Assembly (NCBI RefSeq): GCF_030323025.1
Contig: NZ_CP097329.1
Location: forward strand, 2,590,001 to 2,654,000
DNA length: 64,000 nucleotides
Source: Pseudanabaena mucicola str. Chao 1806
GTDB taxonomy: Bacteria > Cyanobacteriota > Cyanobacteriia > Pseudanabaenales > Pseudanabaenaceae
Direction of reading: 5' to 3'
In this document: positions 44,216 through 52,906 of the stretch, piece by piece
How the letters are laid out: every line of letters starts with the position of its first letter
Position numbering within the stretch: position 1 is the first letter of the stretch
Program-made: the position numbers and the translations under genes
Notes under the pieces: generated by a model
Told to the model about the DNA's origin: nothing
What the model saw: the letters and a program-made list of their open reading frames with translations, nothing else
Databases searched by the model: none

Positions 44216-45787
44216 ATGTTTATGAAATCAACTCCATTTATTCCCTTAGCCGTATTTATCCTTACCCTTGCCCTGATCGGTTGGGGATACATCCGATCAC
44301 GCAAATTTGGCAAACTCGGACTCCTTTCTTGGCTCCAATTTGTAGCCCTGATGTCACCTTGGTTAGTTTACTTTGGCTTGTTTGTTTCAGGTGTTTTTAT
44401 TAATTTCACAACGCTATTATTTTTATTACTTGGTTCAACGATTGCCTATGTATCGATCGGCAATCAATTGCGGAAGGTGGCTACTGCTGAAAGAGCAGAG
44501 ATCGAACAGAAACTAAAAAGAGATCTTGAAGCCAGTAGAGATCGCACTAATGTGCCGAGCGACGTAGTCAATAATAAGTCCCAAAATCAACCTGTAAATT
44601 CCCCTATTGCTGTAGCCATGTCTCAGGGGAAGACACAGCTAAAACTGTTTAAGGCTATGCCCCCCGAAGACCTAAAACTAATACAGGGGATTTTTGGGAT
44701 TGAAACCTATTACCTCACTGAGACGGTTCCCTATCAAGAGGGTGTGATTTTTAAAGGTAATTTACGTGGTGAGCCTGATGTTGTTCATGATCGCCTAGCG
44801 GGCTCTTTGCGTGATCGACTTGGTGATAAGTACAATCTGTTTTTGGTAGAAGGTCAAGACCGCAGACCTGTGGTGATTGTGCTGCCCCATCGAGATATTG
44901 GTATTGATAATGACACGATTCCGCAAAGAGTTTTGATTGCGGTATTGATTTTTGCCAATGCCTACACAGCATTGAGCTTAGGCGCACAGGTTGCAGGTAT
45001 TCCCAACGCCCAGACTGCTCAAGACTATTTAGCAGGATTGCCCTTTGCTCTTGGTATTGCCTTGATTTTGGTGGTACGTGAATTGGCGATGCGATTTATG
45101 GCTAATAAATATAAGGTCAAGCTGAGTATGCCATTTCTCTTACCTTCATCGCAGTTAGGCTCCTTTGGTGCGTTTAGTCGCATTTTTTCACCCTTACCCA
45201 ATCGTTTGGCTCTTTTTGATATTGCGATCGCCCCAGCAGTTACCAGTGGCTTGTTATCTTTGATCATTCTGATTACTGGTTTATATCTATCGGCGATTGG
45301 CATGGGCAGTGTGGAGATTCCGAGTCAGATTTTCCAAGCTTCCGTATTAGCAGGAACTCTTGCGAAGCTATTTCTCGGTGATGCTCTCCATAATAATTTG
45401 ATCTCAATTCATCCTCTAGTAATTTTGGGTTGGCTTGGCTCTGCGATTACGGCTCTAAACTTGATGCCTGCGGGACAGTTAGATGGTGGTCGTATTGTCC
45501 AATCCGTTTATGGTCGGAGGGTCGCCAGTTGGACGACGGTACTAACGCTAATTTTCTTGGTAATTGCCACAGTGATTAATCCCCTTGCGCTATATTGGGG
45601 CGGCATTGTCTTAATTCTCTTGCGAGATCTAGAACGTCCAATGCTGAATGAATTGTCAGAATTAGATGGCGATCGCGAGGCTTTAGGGGTTGTAGCTTTG
45701 TTTTGGATGGTGGTGACTTTATTACCGCTTACTTCTGGTGTAGCGGAAAGGCTTGGCATCGGTAGTGGCGGTGGTCTAATTCCTTAA
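44216..45787 (+). CDS. Site-2 protease (M50/EGY-like) with lost zinc-binding histidines
   Basis: The 523-residue polytopic membrane protein is of the cyanobacterial/plastid EGY type: two N-terminal helices, a soluble domain (about 140-225), and a multi-helix core. Active relatives have HEIGHR followed by SPPFFLP-type sequence. Here the same place reads R288-E289-L290-A291-M292, so both zinc-ligand His residues are gone. The distal Asp motif QLDGGRIVQSVYGRR is kept. It should be a non-proteolytic homologue, like plant EGY3, unless another residue compensates. A strong terminator follows. Confidence 0.88.
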   Translation: MFMKSTPFIPLAVFILTLALIGWGYIRSRKFGKLGLLSWLQFVALMSPWLVYFGLFVSGVFINFTTLLFLLLGSTIAYVSIGNQLRKVATAERAEIEQKLKRDLEASRDRTNVPSDVVNNKSQNQPVNSPIAVAMSQGKTQLKLFKAMPPEDLKLIQGIFGIETYYLTETVPYQEGVIFKGNLRGEPDVVHDRLAGSLRDRLGDKYNLFLVEGQDRRPVVIVLPHRDIGIDNDTIPQRVLIAVLIFANAYTALSLGAQVAGIPNAQTAQDYLAGLPFALGIALILVVRELAMRFMANKYKVKLSMPFLLPSSQLGSFGAFSRIFSPLPNRLALFDIAIAPAVTSGLLSLIILITGLYLSAIGMGSVEIPSQIFQASVLAGTLAKLFLGDALHNNLISIHPLVILGWLGSAITALNLMPAGQLDGGRIVQSVYGRRVASWTTVLTLIFLVIATVINPLALYWGGIVLILLRDLERPMLNELSELDGDREALGVVALFWMVVTLLPLTSGVAERLGIGSGGGLIP

Positions 45788-45821
45788 AAAATAAGCGCTC
45801 CCAAAGGGAGCGCTTATTTTT
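45785..45821 (+). terminator. Rho-independent terminator of the site-2 protease-like gene
   Basis: AAAAAATAAGCGCTCCC pairs with GGGAGCGCTTATTTTTT around AAA. It is bidirectional and also serves the convergent ftrV gene. Confidence 0.88.
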
Positions 45822-45876
45822 TGAATTATCGAACTCACGCTAAATAGGCATGAGTTAATAAAATACTCAAAAAAAT

Positions 45877-46101
45877 TTATTTAGTTAATTCTATTTCATG
45901 ATCACTTAAATGGGTCACAAATCTGGGTGTAAATCTGACTTCATAGGGATAGTTGGGGCTGATCGGACGACCATGCCACTCTGTATGTATACGCACAATT
46001 TCTCCTTCTAGTCCTGTAATATCAAAGGACTTACCTTTGTGTTCAGGATGGTGAAAGACACTGAGTTGTGTCTTTACACGAACGTGATCGCCAACCTTCA
46101 T
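45877..46101 (-). CDS. ftrV: Ferredoxin-thioredoxin reductase, variable chain
   Basis: At 74 residues this is the small SH3-like subunit that supports the catalytic FtrC chain in light-driven reduction of thioredoxin. Blocks VGDHVRVKTQL, FHHPEHKGKSFDI, GLEGEIVRI and KFVTHL-type (RFVTHLSDHEIE) match the family. The catalytic subunit is not nearby. The gene lies between convergent and divergent neighbours and is probably transcribed alone. Confidence 0.95.
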   Translation of the reverse strand: MKVGDHVRVKTQLSVFHHPEHKGKSFDITGLEGEIVRIHTEWHGRPISPNYPYEVRFTPRFVTHLSDHEIELTK

Positions 46102-46219
46102 AAATTCTGATGTATCCCAATGTAAACGATATTTCTCTATTATCGCTTGTTGAGGTTGTCAATGCCAATTAATAAAATTCAATGCTTTGCATCATATTTT
46201 TACAACCATTTTTATAGCA

Positions 46220-46275
46220 GTGGGACTTACGCAAACCGAATGGGTAGTCATGCAACACAATTACATTGTTTGCTC
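46220..46275. repeat. Chimeric repeat: family E end fused to family F end
   Basis: GGACTTACGCAAACCGAA (as in E1) runs straight into GGGTAGTCATGCAACACAAT and TACATTG (as in family F at 51877). Neither core hairpin is present. It lies between ftrV and rsfS. Confidence 0.6.
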
Positions 46276-46293
46276 GCAAAGCATGGTATTCAG

Positions 46294-46713
46294 CTATTCT
46301 GCAACTGGAAAAAGCACCTCTAACTTTGGTGCATGTCCCCAAAATGCCTCTAGGTCGTAATATTCACGTTCAGTTGCCATCATCGCATGGACAATTACAT
46401 CACCATAGTCCAACAAAATCCATGTGCCATCCTGCTCACCTGCGATATTTCTAGGCTTACGTCCAAATTTTTCGGCGATCGCTTCTACGGTTGCAGTAGC
46501 GATCGCTCGTACCTGTGTCTTAGAAAATCCAGAGGAAATAACAAAATACTCTGCCAAACTAGAAACTTCACCAATCGCTAGCAAAACGATATTCTCTCCC
46601 TTACGGTCATCCGCAGCGATTGCCGCCGCCTTAGCGATTTGATAGCTTTGTTCTTGTTCTCTTTCACTAAGTATGAGGTTGGAGGAGGTAGGGATATCGG
46701 TGGCGATGGTCAT
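46294..46713 (-). CDS. rsfS: Ribosomal silencing factor RsfS
   Basis: RsfS binds ribosomal protein L14 and blocks subunit joining when nutrients are low. In 139 residues, the family signature is GENIVLLAIGEVSSLAEYFVI followed by SGFSKTQVRAIATAT, then WILLDYGDVIVHAM and EREYYDLEAFW. The start at 46713 (MTIATD) is reasonable; the N-terminal 20 residues are weakly conserved. The homologue in plants is IOJAP. Confidence 0.95.
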   Translation of the reverse strand: MTIATDIPTSSNLILSEREQEQSYQIAKAAAIAADDRKGENIVLLAIGEVSSLAEYFVISSGFSKTQVRAIATATVEAIAEKFGRKPRNIAGEQDGTWILLDYGDVIVHAMMATEREYYDLEAFWGHAPKLEVLFPVAE

Positions 46714-46795
46714 GGTTGACAGATGTACTCCTAATAAATTACTTCAGCACTCTTATATTGTAACTTGATTACCAATCAAGGCGACATGATGCTCT

Positions 46796-46834
46796 ACAGA
46801 TAGATTGTGTGACAAAGCCACACAATCTATCTGT
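46796..46834 (-). terminator. Hairpin at the end of the rimI-type gene
   Basis: ACAGATAGATTGTGTG pairs exactly with CACACAATCTATCTGT around ACAAAGC. It overlaps the gene's last codons. Confidence 0.7.
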
Positions 46835-47426
46835 CATTAAATTTTTTCTGTAATAAAAATCTTCGCGGCTGCCCCAATAGCCAATAATTGAAAACACCTT
46901 CTTGATCATGGATACGATAGCCAATCTCATCATACAGATTAAGCGCTGGATGGTTATCCTCTAGCACATGCATATACAATCGCGAAAATCCCCATTGTTT
47001 TACGGTTTGCTCGGCAGCACAGAGCAGTTGCTTTGCCACGCCTCGTCGTCGCCATTGTGGATGCACTGCCAAATTAAAAATATAGGGATATTGCTGCATG
47101 GTGCGCCCTAGCCAAAAGCTACGATGAGATTTTGTTGGTACATAGCGCATACAAATTTCTAGGGAAGCAATCGCTTGGGACTTGTTAGCTGAATGAGTAG
47201 CGACAAGACAGGCATAGCAAGGTGCTTGCTCACTAAAGCGACTATTAAGATCGAGCATAATTCCATAGCGCAACAGTGGAGAGACTAAATCCCTAAAGTA
47301 GCGCAGCAGAAAATTGACTTTGCGATCATGACTTCGATAAAAGCTTTCAGTCAAGATGTCTGACACATGACCAACATCCTTAGAATTAGCGAATCGAATG
47401 ATAAATGAGGAGGATTGTCTTTGCAC
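46827..47426 (-). CDS. GNAT-family N-acetyltransferase (RimI-like)
   Basis: The 199 residues hold a GNAT domain with the acetyl-CoA loop RRRGVAKQLLCAAEQ and the end LEDNHPALNLYDEIGYR, which is close to RimI (N-terminal acetylation of ribosomal protein S18). The N-terminal 60 residues have an insertion. RimI itself is shorter (about 150), so this may be a related acetyltransferase with other protein substrates. Confidence 0.85.
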   Translation of the reverse strand: MQRQSSSFIIRFANSKDVGHVSDILTESFYRSHDRKVNFLLRYFRDLVSPLLRYGIMLDLNSRFSEQAPCYACLVATHSANKSQAIASLEICMRYVPTKSHRSFWLGRTMQQYPYIFNLAVHPQWRRRGVAKQLLCAAEQTVKQWGFSRLYMHVLEDNHPALNLYDEIGYRIHDQEGVFNYWLLGQPRRFLLQKKFNDR

Positions 47427-47592
47427 ATTTAGCGCTAATGATTTAGCAATAATAGTTTGGCAATCATGGTCTTGCGATCATTATCTAGCGATAATAACTT
47501 AAGTACATTAGCTAGCATTCAATCAAAAAATTTTAGTGCATACAATACTAAAGAATTTGGTGGATGCCAAGCACCTAAATTTGGCGATCGCA

Positions 47593-48429
47593 ATGACCAA
47601 TCTCGATAAATCCCTTGATAGCCATCACCAAAGCTCACACAAAATCCGACCACGCAAGCAATTTGGACAGCATTGGTTGCGGAGTGAAGCAGTACTTAAC
47701 AAAATTTTGCGGGCAGGACAACTACAACCAAGTGATCGCATTTTAGAAATTGGTCCAGGAACAGGTAATCTGACCCGTTTACTACTGCCCTTTGTGGAGT
47801 CATTGACGGCTGTAGAAATTGATCGCGATCTTTGCGAAAAGCTACGGCAAACGATGAAGCAGCCTAATTTTCAATTAATTGAAGCGAGCATTCTCGATAT
47901 TCCCCTCCCCTCCCAAACTAATAAAGTTATTGCCAATATTCCCTATAACATCACAGGGGAAATCCTCAAAAAGCTATTAGGAACTCTTGCCGAACCAGTG
48001 CAGCAATTCGAGCAAATTGTTTTGCTAGTGCAAAAGGAAATTGGCGATCGCCTTGCTGCCAAAGCAGGACACAAAGCCTACAATGCTCTCAGTGTCAAGA
48101 TTCAATATCTTGCCGATTGTCAATTTATTTGTGATGTCCCTGCATCGGCATTCTATCCACCACCCAAGGTCAATTCTGCTGTAGTTCGCATCATTCCGCG
48201 CCCACAAATTACCCCCGCCAGTAATCCCAAATTCCTAGAAAGATTGCTCACCTTTGGGTTTGCCACGAAACGTAAGATGCTCCGCAATAATCTCATCTCA
48301 GAAATTGATCGCGATCGCCTAGTTGACATTTTGGATGCAATGGAAATCAACGCACAGGTACGAGCCGAAGATCTCGATGTTGCCCAATGGATAGCCCTCA
48401 GCGAAGCCATTCTCAAAACAAAGGCATAA
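47593..48429 (+). CDS. rsmA: 16S rRNA dimethyladenosine transferase
   Basis: RsmA (KsgA) dimethylates two adjacent adenosines in helix 45 of 16S rRNA. Motifs are KQFGQHWL, ILEIGPGTGNLT (SAM loop), NIPYNITGEIL (catalytic NIPY) and FYPPPKVNSAVVRI. The frame is open upstream to GTG 47536; ATG 47593 yields 278 residues, the usual length, so I prefer it. The start is not decided by a ribosome-binding site. Confidence 0.94.
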   Translation: MTNLDKSLDSHHQSSHKIRPRKQFGQHWLRSEAVLNKILRAGQLQPSDRILEIGPGTGNLTRLLLPFVESLTAVEIDRDLCEKLRQTMKQPNFQLIEASILDIPLPSQTNKVIANIPYNITGEILKKLLGTLAEPVQQFEQIVLLVQKEIGDRLAAKAGHKAYNALSVKIQYLADCQFICDVPASAFYPPPKVNSAVVRIIPRPQITPASNPKFLERLLTFGFATKRKMLRNNLISEIDRDRLVDILDAMEINAQVRAEDLDVAQWIALSEAILKTKA

Positions 48430-48449
48430 TTATGTAAAAAGTTTTTTCT

Positions 48450-49820
48450 TTATTTTAACATTCCGAGTTCTGCCTGCAAAAAGTCGATAAATTGTTGAGC
48501 AGTGCGTCCTGACTGTCCGTTATTGCGCGTTGCCCATTGCAATGCTCGAAAATCAAGATCTTCAATTGGTAAGTTAATGCCTGCTCGTTTCGCGAAGTGA
48601 TGCACAATTTTAAGATAAATTTCTTGATCTGCCTTGAGGAATGTCAAGGTTAAGCCAAAGCGGTCACTTAAAGACAATTTTTCTTGAACTGTATCCCAAG
48701 GATTGACCTCTTCGCTATTACTCAAGGTTTTGAGAGAGGGGCGATCGCTAAAGTATTCCCGCAATAGATGGCGACGATTAGAAGTGGCATAGACTAATAA
48801 GTTATTGGGCTGAGCCGAGAGATTGCCTTCCAAAACTACCTTGAGCGCCTTATAGTCCTCACTTTCTTCTTCAAAGGATAAATCATCAACAAAAATGATG
48901 AATTTCTGGGGTGCTTTTCGCAGGACTTCAGCAATGGTTGGTAAATCCTTAAGATCGTCCTTGGCAACCTCGACTAAACGTAAGCCGCGATCGCGATAGG
49001 CATAGAGCAGGGACTTGACCATTGAGGATTTGCCCGTACCACGACTTCCATAAAGCAGGACATGGAGAGCGTGATAACCAACGAGAAAGGCTTCTGTATT
49101 CTTGTAAAGTACTTGACGCTGTGATTCATAGCCAACAAGATCCGATAACAGCACCAGATCAGGATAGGCGATTCCCTCTAAATGCCCCTTGCGCCATCGG
49201 AAAGCCTCATATTCTGTGAATATACCTGTACCTGAATGCTTGTAATAATCGGCAAGTTCAGGTAACAGTTGCGTCCAATCATCGGTTGCTTGAAATTTGA
49301 GAATTAGTGATCGCTTAGATTCCGAAAGTTTTGATAGATCACTGGGAGACAGTTGCCATGCCACATGGTTATTGCTTGCAGGATTCACAAAATTAACCAA
49401 TTTATCTCCACCCCACAAACTCATCTCTTCTAGAATTTTGAGATCATGCTTGACCGCAGAAATTAGGGACGTTGGCAGTTGTGAGAAATCTTGAACTTGA
49501 GCTAATTGACTAAACGGATTTTCAGAAGTCAAGATCTGCAAAATCACATAGTCGCGCCAGTTATAGCCTGTCGCTGCGATCGCTCGAAACCACTGACCAT
49601 AGGCAAAGAGGTAACTAAGCTGGCGTGAACTATTTTCATGACCGTCTAAGACATAGTTTGCTAGAGACTTAAACAGTTTTTCGTAGGCTTCCCACGGCGC
49701 TTGATCCAAGACATTTTGATATAGCAATAGTGAAGCAATCCTTACCTGCTGCGTGTATATAAATTCCCTTGTTTCTTCAAGCATATTTCTCAAGTGCGTT
49801 TTGTGATTAGCAACGCTCAC
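48450..49820 (-). CDS. DUF815 AAA+ ATPase
   Basis: The 456-residue protein has a helical N-terminal half and an AAA domain with Walker A YGSRGTGKSSMV (near 258) and Walker B KFIIFVDDLSFEEE (near 312). The sensor region contains VYATSNRRHL, and LSDRFGLTLTF is present as in the DUF815 family. The function is unknown; some members are near division or DNA genes. It starts with GTG overlapping the stop of the upstream small gene (GTGA), so the two are coupled. Confidence 0.9.
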   Translation of the reverse strand: MSVANHKTHLRNMLEETREFIYTQQVRIASLLLYQNVLDQAPWEAYEKLFKSLANYVLDGHENSSRQLSYLFAYGQWFRAIAATGYNWRDYVILQILTSENPFSQLAQVQDFSQLPTSLISAVKHDLKILEEMSLWGGDKLVNFVNPASNNHVAWQLSPSDLSKLSESKRSLILKFQATDDWTQLLPELADYYKHSGTGIFTEYEAFRWRKGHLEGIAYPDLVLLSDLVGYESQRQVLYKNTEAFLVGYHALHVLLYGSRGTGKSSMVKSLLYAYRDRGLRLVEVAKDDLKDLPTIAEVLRKAPQKFIIFVDDLSFEEESEDYKALKVVLEGNLSAQPNNLLVYATSNRRHLLREYFSDRPSLKTLSNSEEVNPWDTVQEKLSLSDRFGLTLTFLKADQEIYLKIVHHFAKRAGINLPIEDLDFRALQWATRNNGQSGRTAQQFIDFLQAELGMLK

Positions 49821-50101
49821 AAATAATCTCTAAACTCTTCCCATGTTATCCCTTTTTGGATGTAACAAGGCTGATTAGGTTTGTAGGGGGCAGTGAGGCG
49901 ATCAATAGTAAGAATTTCCGCCTGATCAGGAATTACGGGAACATCAGGATCAAAAGCAGTTGATCGCACTAAAGAACTGGAAAACCCTTTAAAAATCATC
50001 ACTTCATCGAGTTCATCAGCGACTTTTAATTTGACGAGCAGGACTTCCTTAGGATGTTGACTGCTATATACTTCTAGCTGTTGACCCTGATTTATTGACA
50101 T
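49817..50101 (-). CDS. Small cyanobacterial protein of unknown function, coupled to DUF815
   Basis: It has 94 residues from ATG 50101 (MSINQGQQLEVYSS). The centre reads KVADELDEVMIFKGFSSSLVRSTAFDPDVPVIP, a pattern I associate with a family shared by cyanobacteria and plastids but without known activity. It ends QKGITWEEFRDYL. The 4-bp overlap with the DUF815 ATPase gene suggests the two products act together. Confidence 0.75.
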   Translation of the reverse strand: MSINQGQQLEVYSSQHPKEVLLVKLKVADELDEVMIFKGFSSSLVRSTAFDPDVPVIPDQAEILTIDRLTAPYKPNQPCYIQKGITWEEFRDYL

Positions 50102-50291
50102 AAATTTGAACACAAATTTGCATACATAATTGTTTAGCTTAAAGTACGAGTTGGAACTCAGTTTGCACCAAGCTTGTCAATGATGGCAAACAATTCTAAT
50201 TCCCTTATTTGTGGTGTGGTGAAGCTATGCCACAAAAAATGGGATTCTTTTAAATTTAACTGATTTCTTATAGGTTATATAGGCTTTGTAT

Positions 50292-51842
50292 ATGCTAAAC
50301 CCACGATCGCTAATTCAATCCTTACCAATTGCTATTCTGACATGGCAACTTATGAGTTTTACAGCGATCGCCCAAACCACCTTTGGGATCATAGGACAGA
50401 ATGGTGATCGTGGTCGTGATGGTCGGAGTGGTCGCGATGGACAAGATCTGAAAATAGTCGGTGATGGTAAACCAGCCGCCTATGACCTGACAGGTACTAT
50501 TGGTGAAGATGGCGAAGATGGAACCGCAGGGCGATCAGCTAGTAGTTGTGAACAGCCCTATCGTCCCGCTAATTCCCTAATCGGTGCATCAGGTGGGCGT
50601 GGTGGTAATGGTGGTAATGGTGGACGTGGCGGCAATGGCGGCAATGTCACTATTTTTTATACAGATATTGCCAACCTAAAACAGCTTGAAATTCGCAATG
50701 CAGGCGGTAAAGGTGGCAGAAATGGACGTGGTGCCGTTAGTGGTAAGGGATGTGAATGTCGCGAGGCGGAATGGCGTGTTAAATATTGCAATGTGCAGAT
50801 TGAGCGCCGCCCCTTTAGTGACTCTAAGGCAGCATGGCAATACTATTCCAGTGAAACAAGGATCTGCGGACGCTCCAGTGATGGATTTGACATTGATTTT
50901 GATCGCCTATTTTCTAAGACTTCTGAATATCGTCGAGATGACTGGTTATATCGACGAACTAATAAGGGGGTTTCGCGCTCAGACTACTATTCTTGTCAAA
51001 ATGGGCGTGATGGCGAACCTAGTAGCAATGGACTTATTGGCGAGACAGGTAACTATGGCAAGTTAACACTGGTTCCGCGTTTGGATATTCCTGCGGAAAT
51101 TACTAGCGATCGCGCACCACTTGCTGTAGCCTTGGGCAAAAAAGTGAACCTTATCAAAAATATTTGGGTGGAAAGAAGTGGACTATCGCGCTTACTCCGT
51201 CCTAGCTCCGATGTTGCTGACACATATACCTATCTCAAAGATACTGCCCGTTTATTTTATCGTTTTGAATGGGCGGCTATTGAATCTCCAACAGCTTTAG
51301 GAGTTGATCGCGTGGAAATCGGTGGTACGGTCAATGTTCGCAATGAAAATGCTGAAATTCAATATCAGTTACCAGGAACATTGGAATATCAAGTCATGCC
51401 TGCGAATAACACTGAAAATGTAGAACTAGTCAAGATTACGGGTGGATTTAATCCTGATCGCGTTAGTTCTTTTCAATTGCAAAGCATTTCAGGTGTAGGT
51501 ACAGAAAATCAACTTGTCTTGAGCGATCACGGTAAGGTGCGTGAACTGCTCAAGGAAACTCAAATTGAGGTGCAATGCCTGAGTAAGCAATCAGCAACGG
51601 GTGTAGTGGCTAGCGATTATGTCAAGCGCCGCACCGTCACCTTCAAAATTCCACCCAAACTTGCTCCCAGTGAAGGTGCGATCATTAATGATCATATCTA
51701 CACCTTACCTGTGGGGCGTTATTGCTCACCTTGGCTGCGTGCAGATAATGAGGCGACCTTTGAGATTGCGATCGCTCAGACTACTAAAAGTGGCGTAAAG
51801 TACAATCAAATTCTCAAATCTAGTTTCGTGGTTGGTAAGTAA
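50292..51842 (+). CDS. Secreted collagen-like protein
   Basis: A signal peptide (LIQSLPIAILTWQLMSFTAIAQ) is followed by Gly-X-Y repeats rich in Asp/Arg (GDRGRDGRSGRDGQD), a Gly/Asn stretch (GGRGGNGGNGGRGGNGGN, about 103-120) and a Cys-rich part (CECREAEWRVKYC, then C in ETRICG). A C-terminal region of about 250 residues is predicted to be beta-rich. It is probably a surface or exopolysaccharide-associated protein. No paralogue or anchor domain is visible. The start at 50292 is preferred over a Met two codons upstream. It is followed by a terminator. Confidence 0.8.
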   Translation: MLNPRSLIQSLPIAILTWQLMSFTAIAQTTFGIIGQNGDRGRDGRSGRDGQDLKIVGDGKPAAYDLTGTIGEDGEDGTAGRSASSCEQPYRPANSLIGASGGRGGNGGNGGRGGNGGNVTIFYTDIANLKQLEIRNAGGKGGRNGRGAVSGKGCECREAEWRVKYCNVQIERRPFSDSKAAWQYYSSETRICGRSSDGFDIDFDRLFSKTSEYRRDDWLYRRTNKGVSRSDYYSCQNGRDGEPSSNGLIGETGNYGKLTLVPRLDIPAEITSDRAPLAVALGKKVNLIKNIWVERSGLSRLLRPSSDVADTYTYLKDTARLFYRFEWAAIESPTALGVDRVEIGGTVNVRNENAEIQYQLPGTLEYQVMPANNTENVELVKITGGFNPDRVSSFQLQSISGVGTENQLVLSDHGKVRELLKETQIEVQCLSKQSATGVVASDYVKRRTVTFKIPPKLAPSEGAIINDHIYTLPVGRYCSPWLRADNEATFEIAIAQTTKSGVKYNQILKSSFVVGK

Positions 51843-51847
51843 TCAAA

Positions 51848-51872
51848 AAGTGCCACGCTTTGCGTGGCACTT
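51848..51872 (+). terminator. Terminator of the collagen-like gene
   Basis: AAGTGCCACGC-TTT-GCGTGGCACTT, directly after the stop codon. A family F element follows. Confidence 0.75.
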
Positions 51873-51876
51873 CATA

Positions 51877-51964
51877 AATTCGGTAGTCATGCAATGTAAT
51901 TGTGTTGCGGGCGCTTCGTGCCCGCAACACAATTACTAAAAAAATTACTTTGCAGCACTACTAT
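51877..51964 (+). repeat. Family F palindromic element, copy F1
   Basis: It starts TTCGGTAGTCATGCAATGTA and has a perfect hairpin, GTAATTGTGTTGCGGGCGC and its complement, then ends CAGCACTACTATA. Inverted copy F2 is at 53858-53933, and a fragment at 46240-46275. Confidence 0.75.
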
Positions 51965-51968
51965 AAAT

Positions 51969-52904
51969 TCAAGATTGCGAAGGCGTAATCTCATAGGTCA
52001 TAAAATCATGAGCAGGAATTGTATTAGCAAAAATCATCCTTGCCTCATTCACCAGATCCTCTAATAAAATCGCATTTCCGGGGGTATAGCGTGGACTGAA
52101 ATGGGTCATGATTAATTGCTTTACATTCGCCAGAAGTGCTACTTGAGCCGCCATCGTACTAGTGGAATGCAAACGTTGAAAAGCCATCTCTGAATCTTGA
52201 TGAGCAAAGGTTGATTCATGGATCAACACATCAGCATTTTGGGCAAGTTCTACAGAGCTATCGCAAAAAATTGTATCTGTGCAATAGGCAATCTTCCGCC
52301 CAACCTGAGGAGCGCCACAGAATTCTTTACCATCGATTTTGCGTCCATCGGGCAGATCAACAAGTTTACCCTGCTTCAGTTCCCCAAAAATTGGACCTAC
52401 GGGAATATTCATAGCGATCGCCTTATCGACGTTAAACTTACCTGCGCGATCGCGTTCAACTAAGCGATAACCATGAGCAGTTACCTTATGCTTTAGGGGA
52501 GCTGTCATCACATAAAATTCGGAATCTTCCCAGACTATCCCCGTTTTTACCCGATGTACTTTGATTGAATAGGAGAGTCTTGTCTCGCTGTAGCGTAAAC
52601 AAGCATCGAGATATTCCCCCAGTCCCGAAGGTCCATAAATATCAATATGACTGGCATGACCCGCCATGCCACAACTAGCTAATAGCCCTGGTAAACCAAA
52701 AATGTGATCTCCATGCATATGGGTGATGAAAATTTTTGTAATTTGGCTAATTTTTACATCACTTCTAAGCAATTGGTGCTGAGTTGCCTCGCCACAGTCG
52801 AGCAACCAAACTTCAGCACGTTGAGGTAAACGCACTGCCACACTAGAGACATTACGTCCGCGAGTGGGAACCCCCGAACTAGTACCGAGAAAGGTGATCT
52901 GCAT
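51969..52904 (-). CDS. rnz: Ribonuclease Z
   Basis: RNase Z trims the 3' ends of tRNA precursors. The metallo-beta-lactamase fold carries the zinc motif ITHMHGDHIFGLPG near residue 62, the second His at HKVTAHGYR and Asp in IAYCTDTIFCD, then STFAHQ and THFSPRY. The length of 311 residues is normal. Upstream, 2 bp away, is an OmpA-domain gene on the same strand, so the two are probably transcribed together. Confidence 0.96.
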   Translation of the reverse strand: MQITFLGTSSGVPTRGRNVSSVAVRLPQRAEVWLLDCGEATQHQLLRSDVKISQITKIFITHMHGDHIFGLPGLLASCGMAGHASHIDIYGPSGLGEYLDACLRYSETRLSYSIKVHRVKTGIVWEDSEFYVMTAPLKHKVTAHGYRLVERDRAGKFNVDKAIAMNIPVGPIFGELKQGKLVDLPDGRKIDGKEFCGAPQVGRKIAYCTDTIFCDSSVELAQNADVLIHESTFAHQDSEMAFQRLHSTSTMAAQVALLANVKQLIMTHFSPRYTPGNAILLEDLVNEARMIFANTIPAHDFMTYEITPSQS

Positions 52905-52906
52905 AT

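Noticed and set aside
47536-47592. GTG start giving a 19-residue extension on RsmA
   Set aside because: The extension has no likeness to the family and no ribosome-binding site; ATG 47593 yields the usual length. It cannot be fully excluded.
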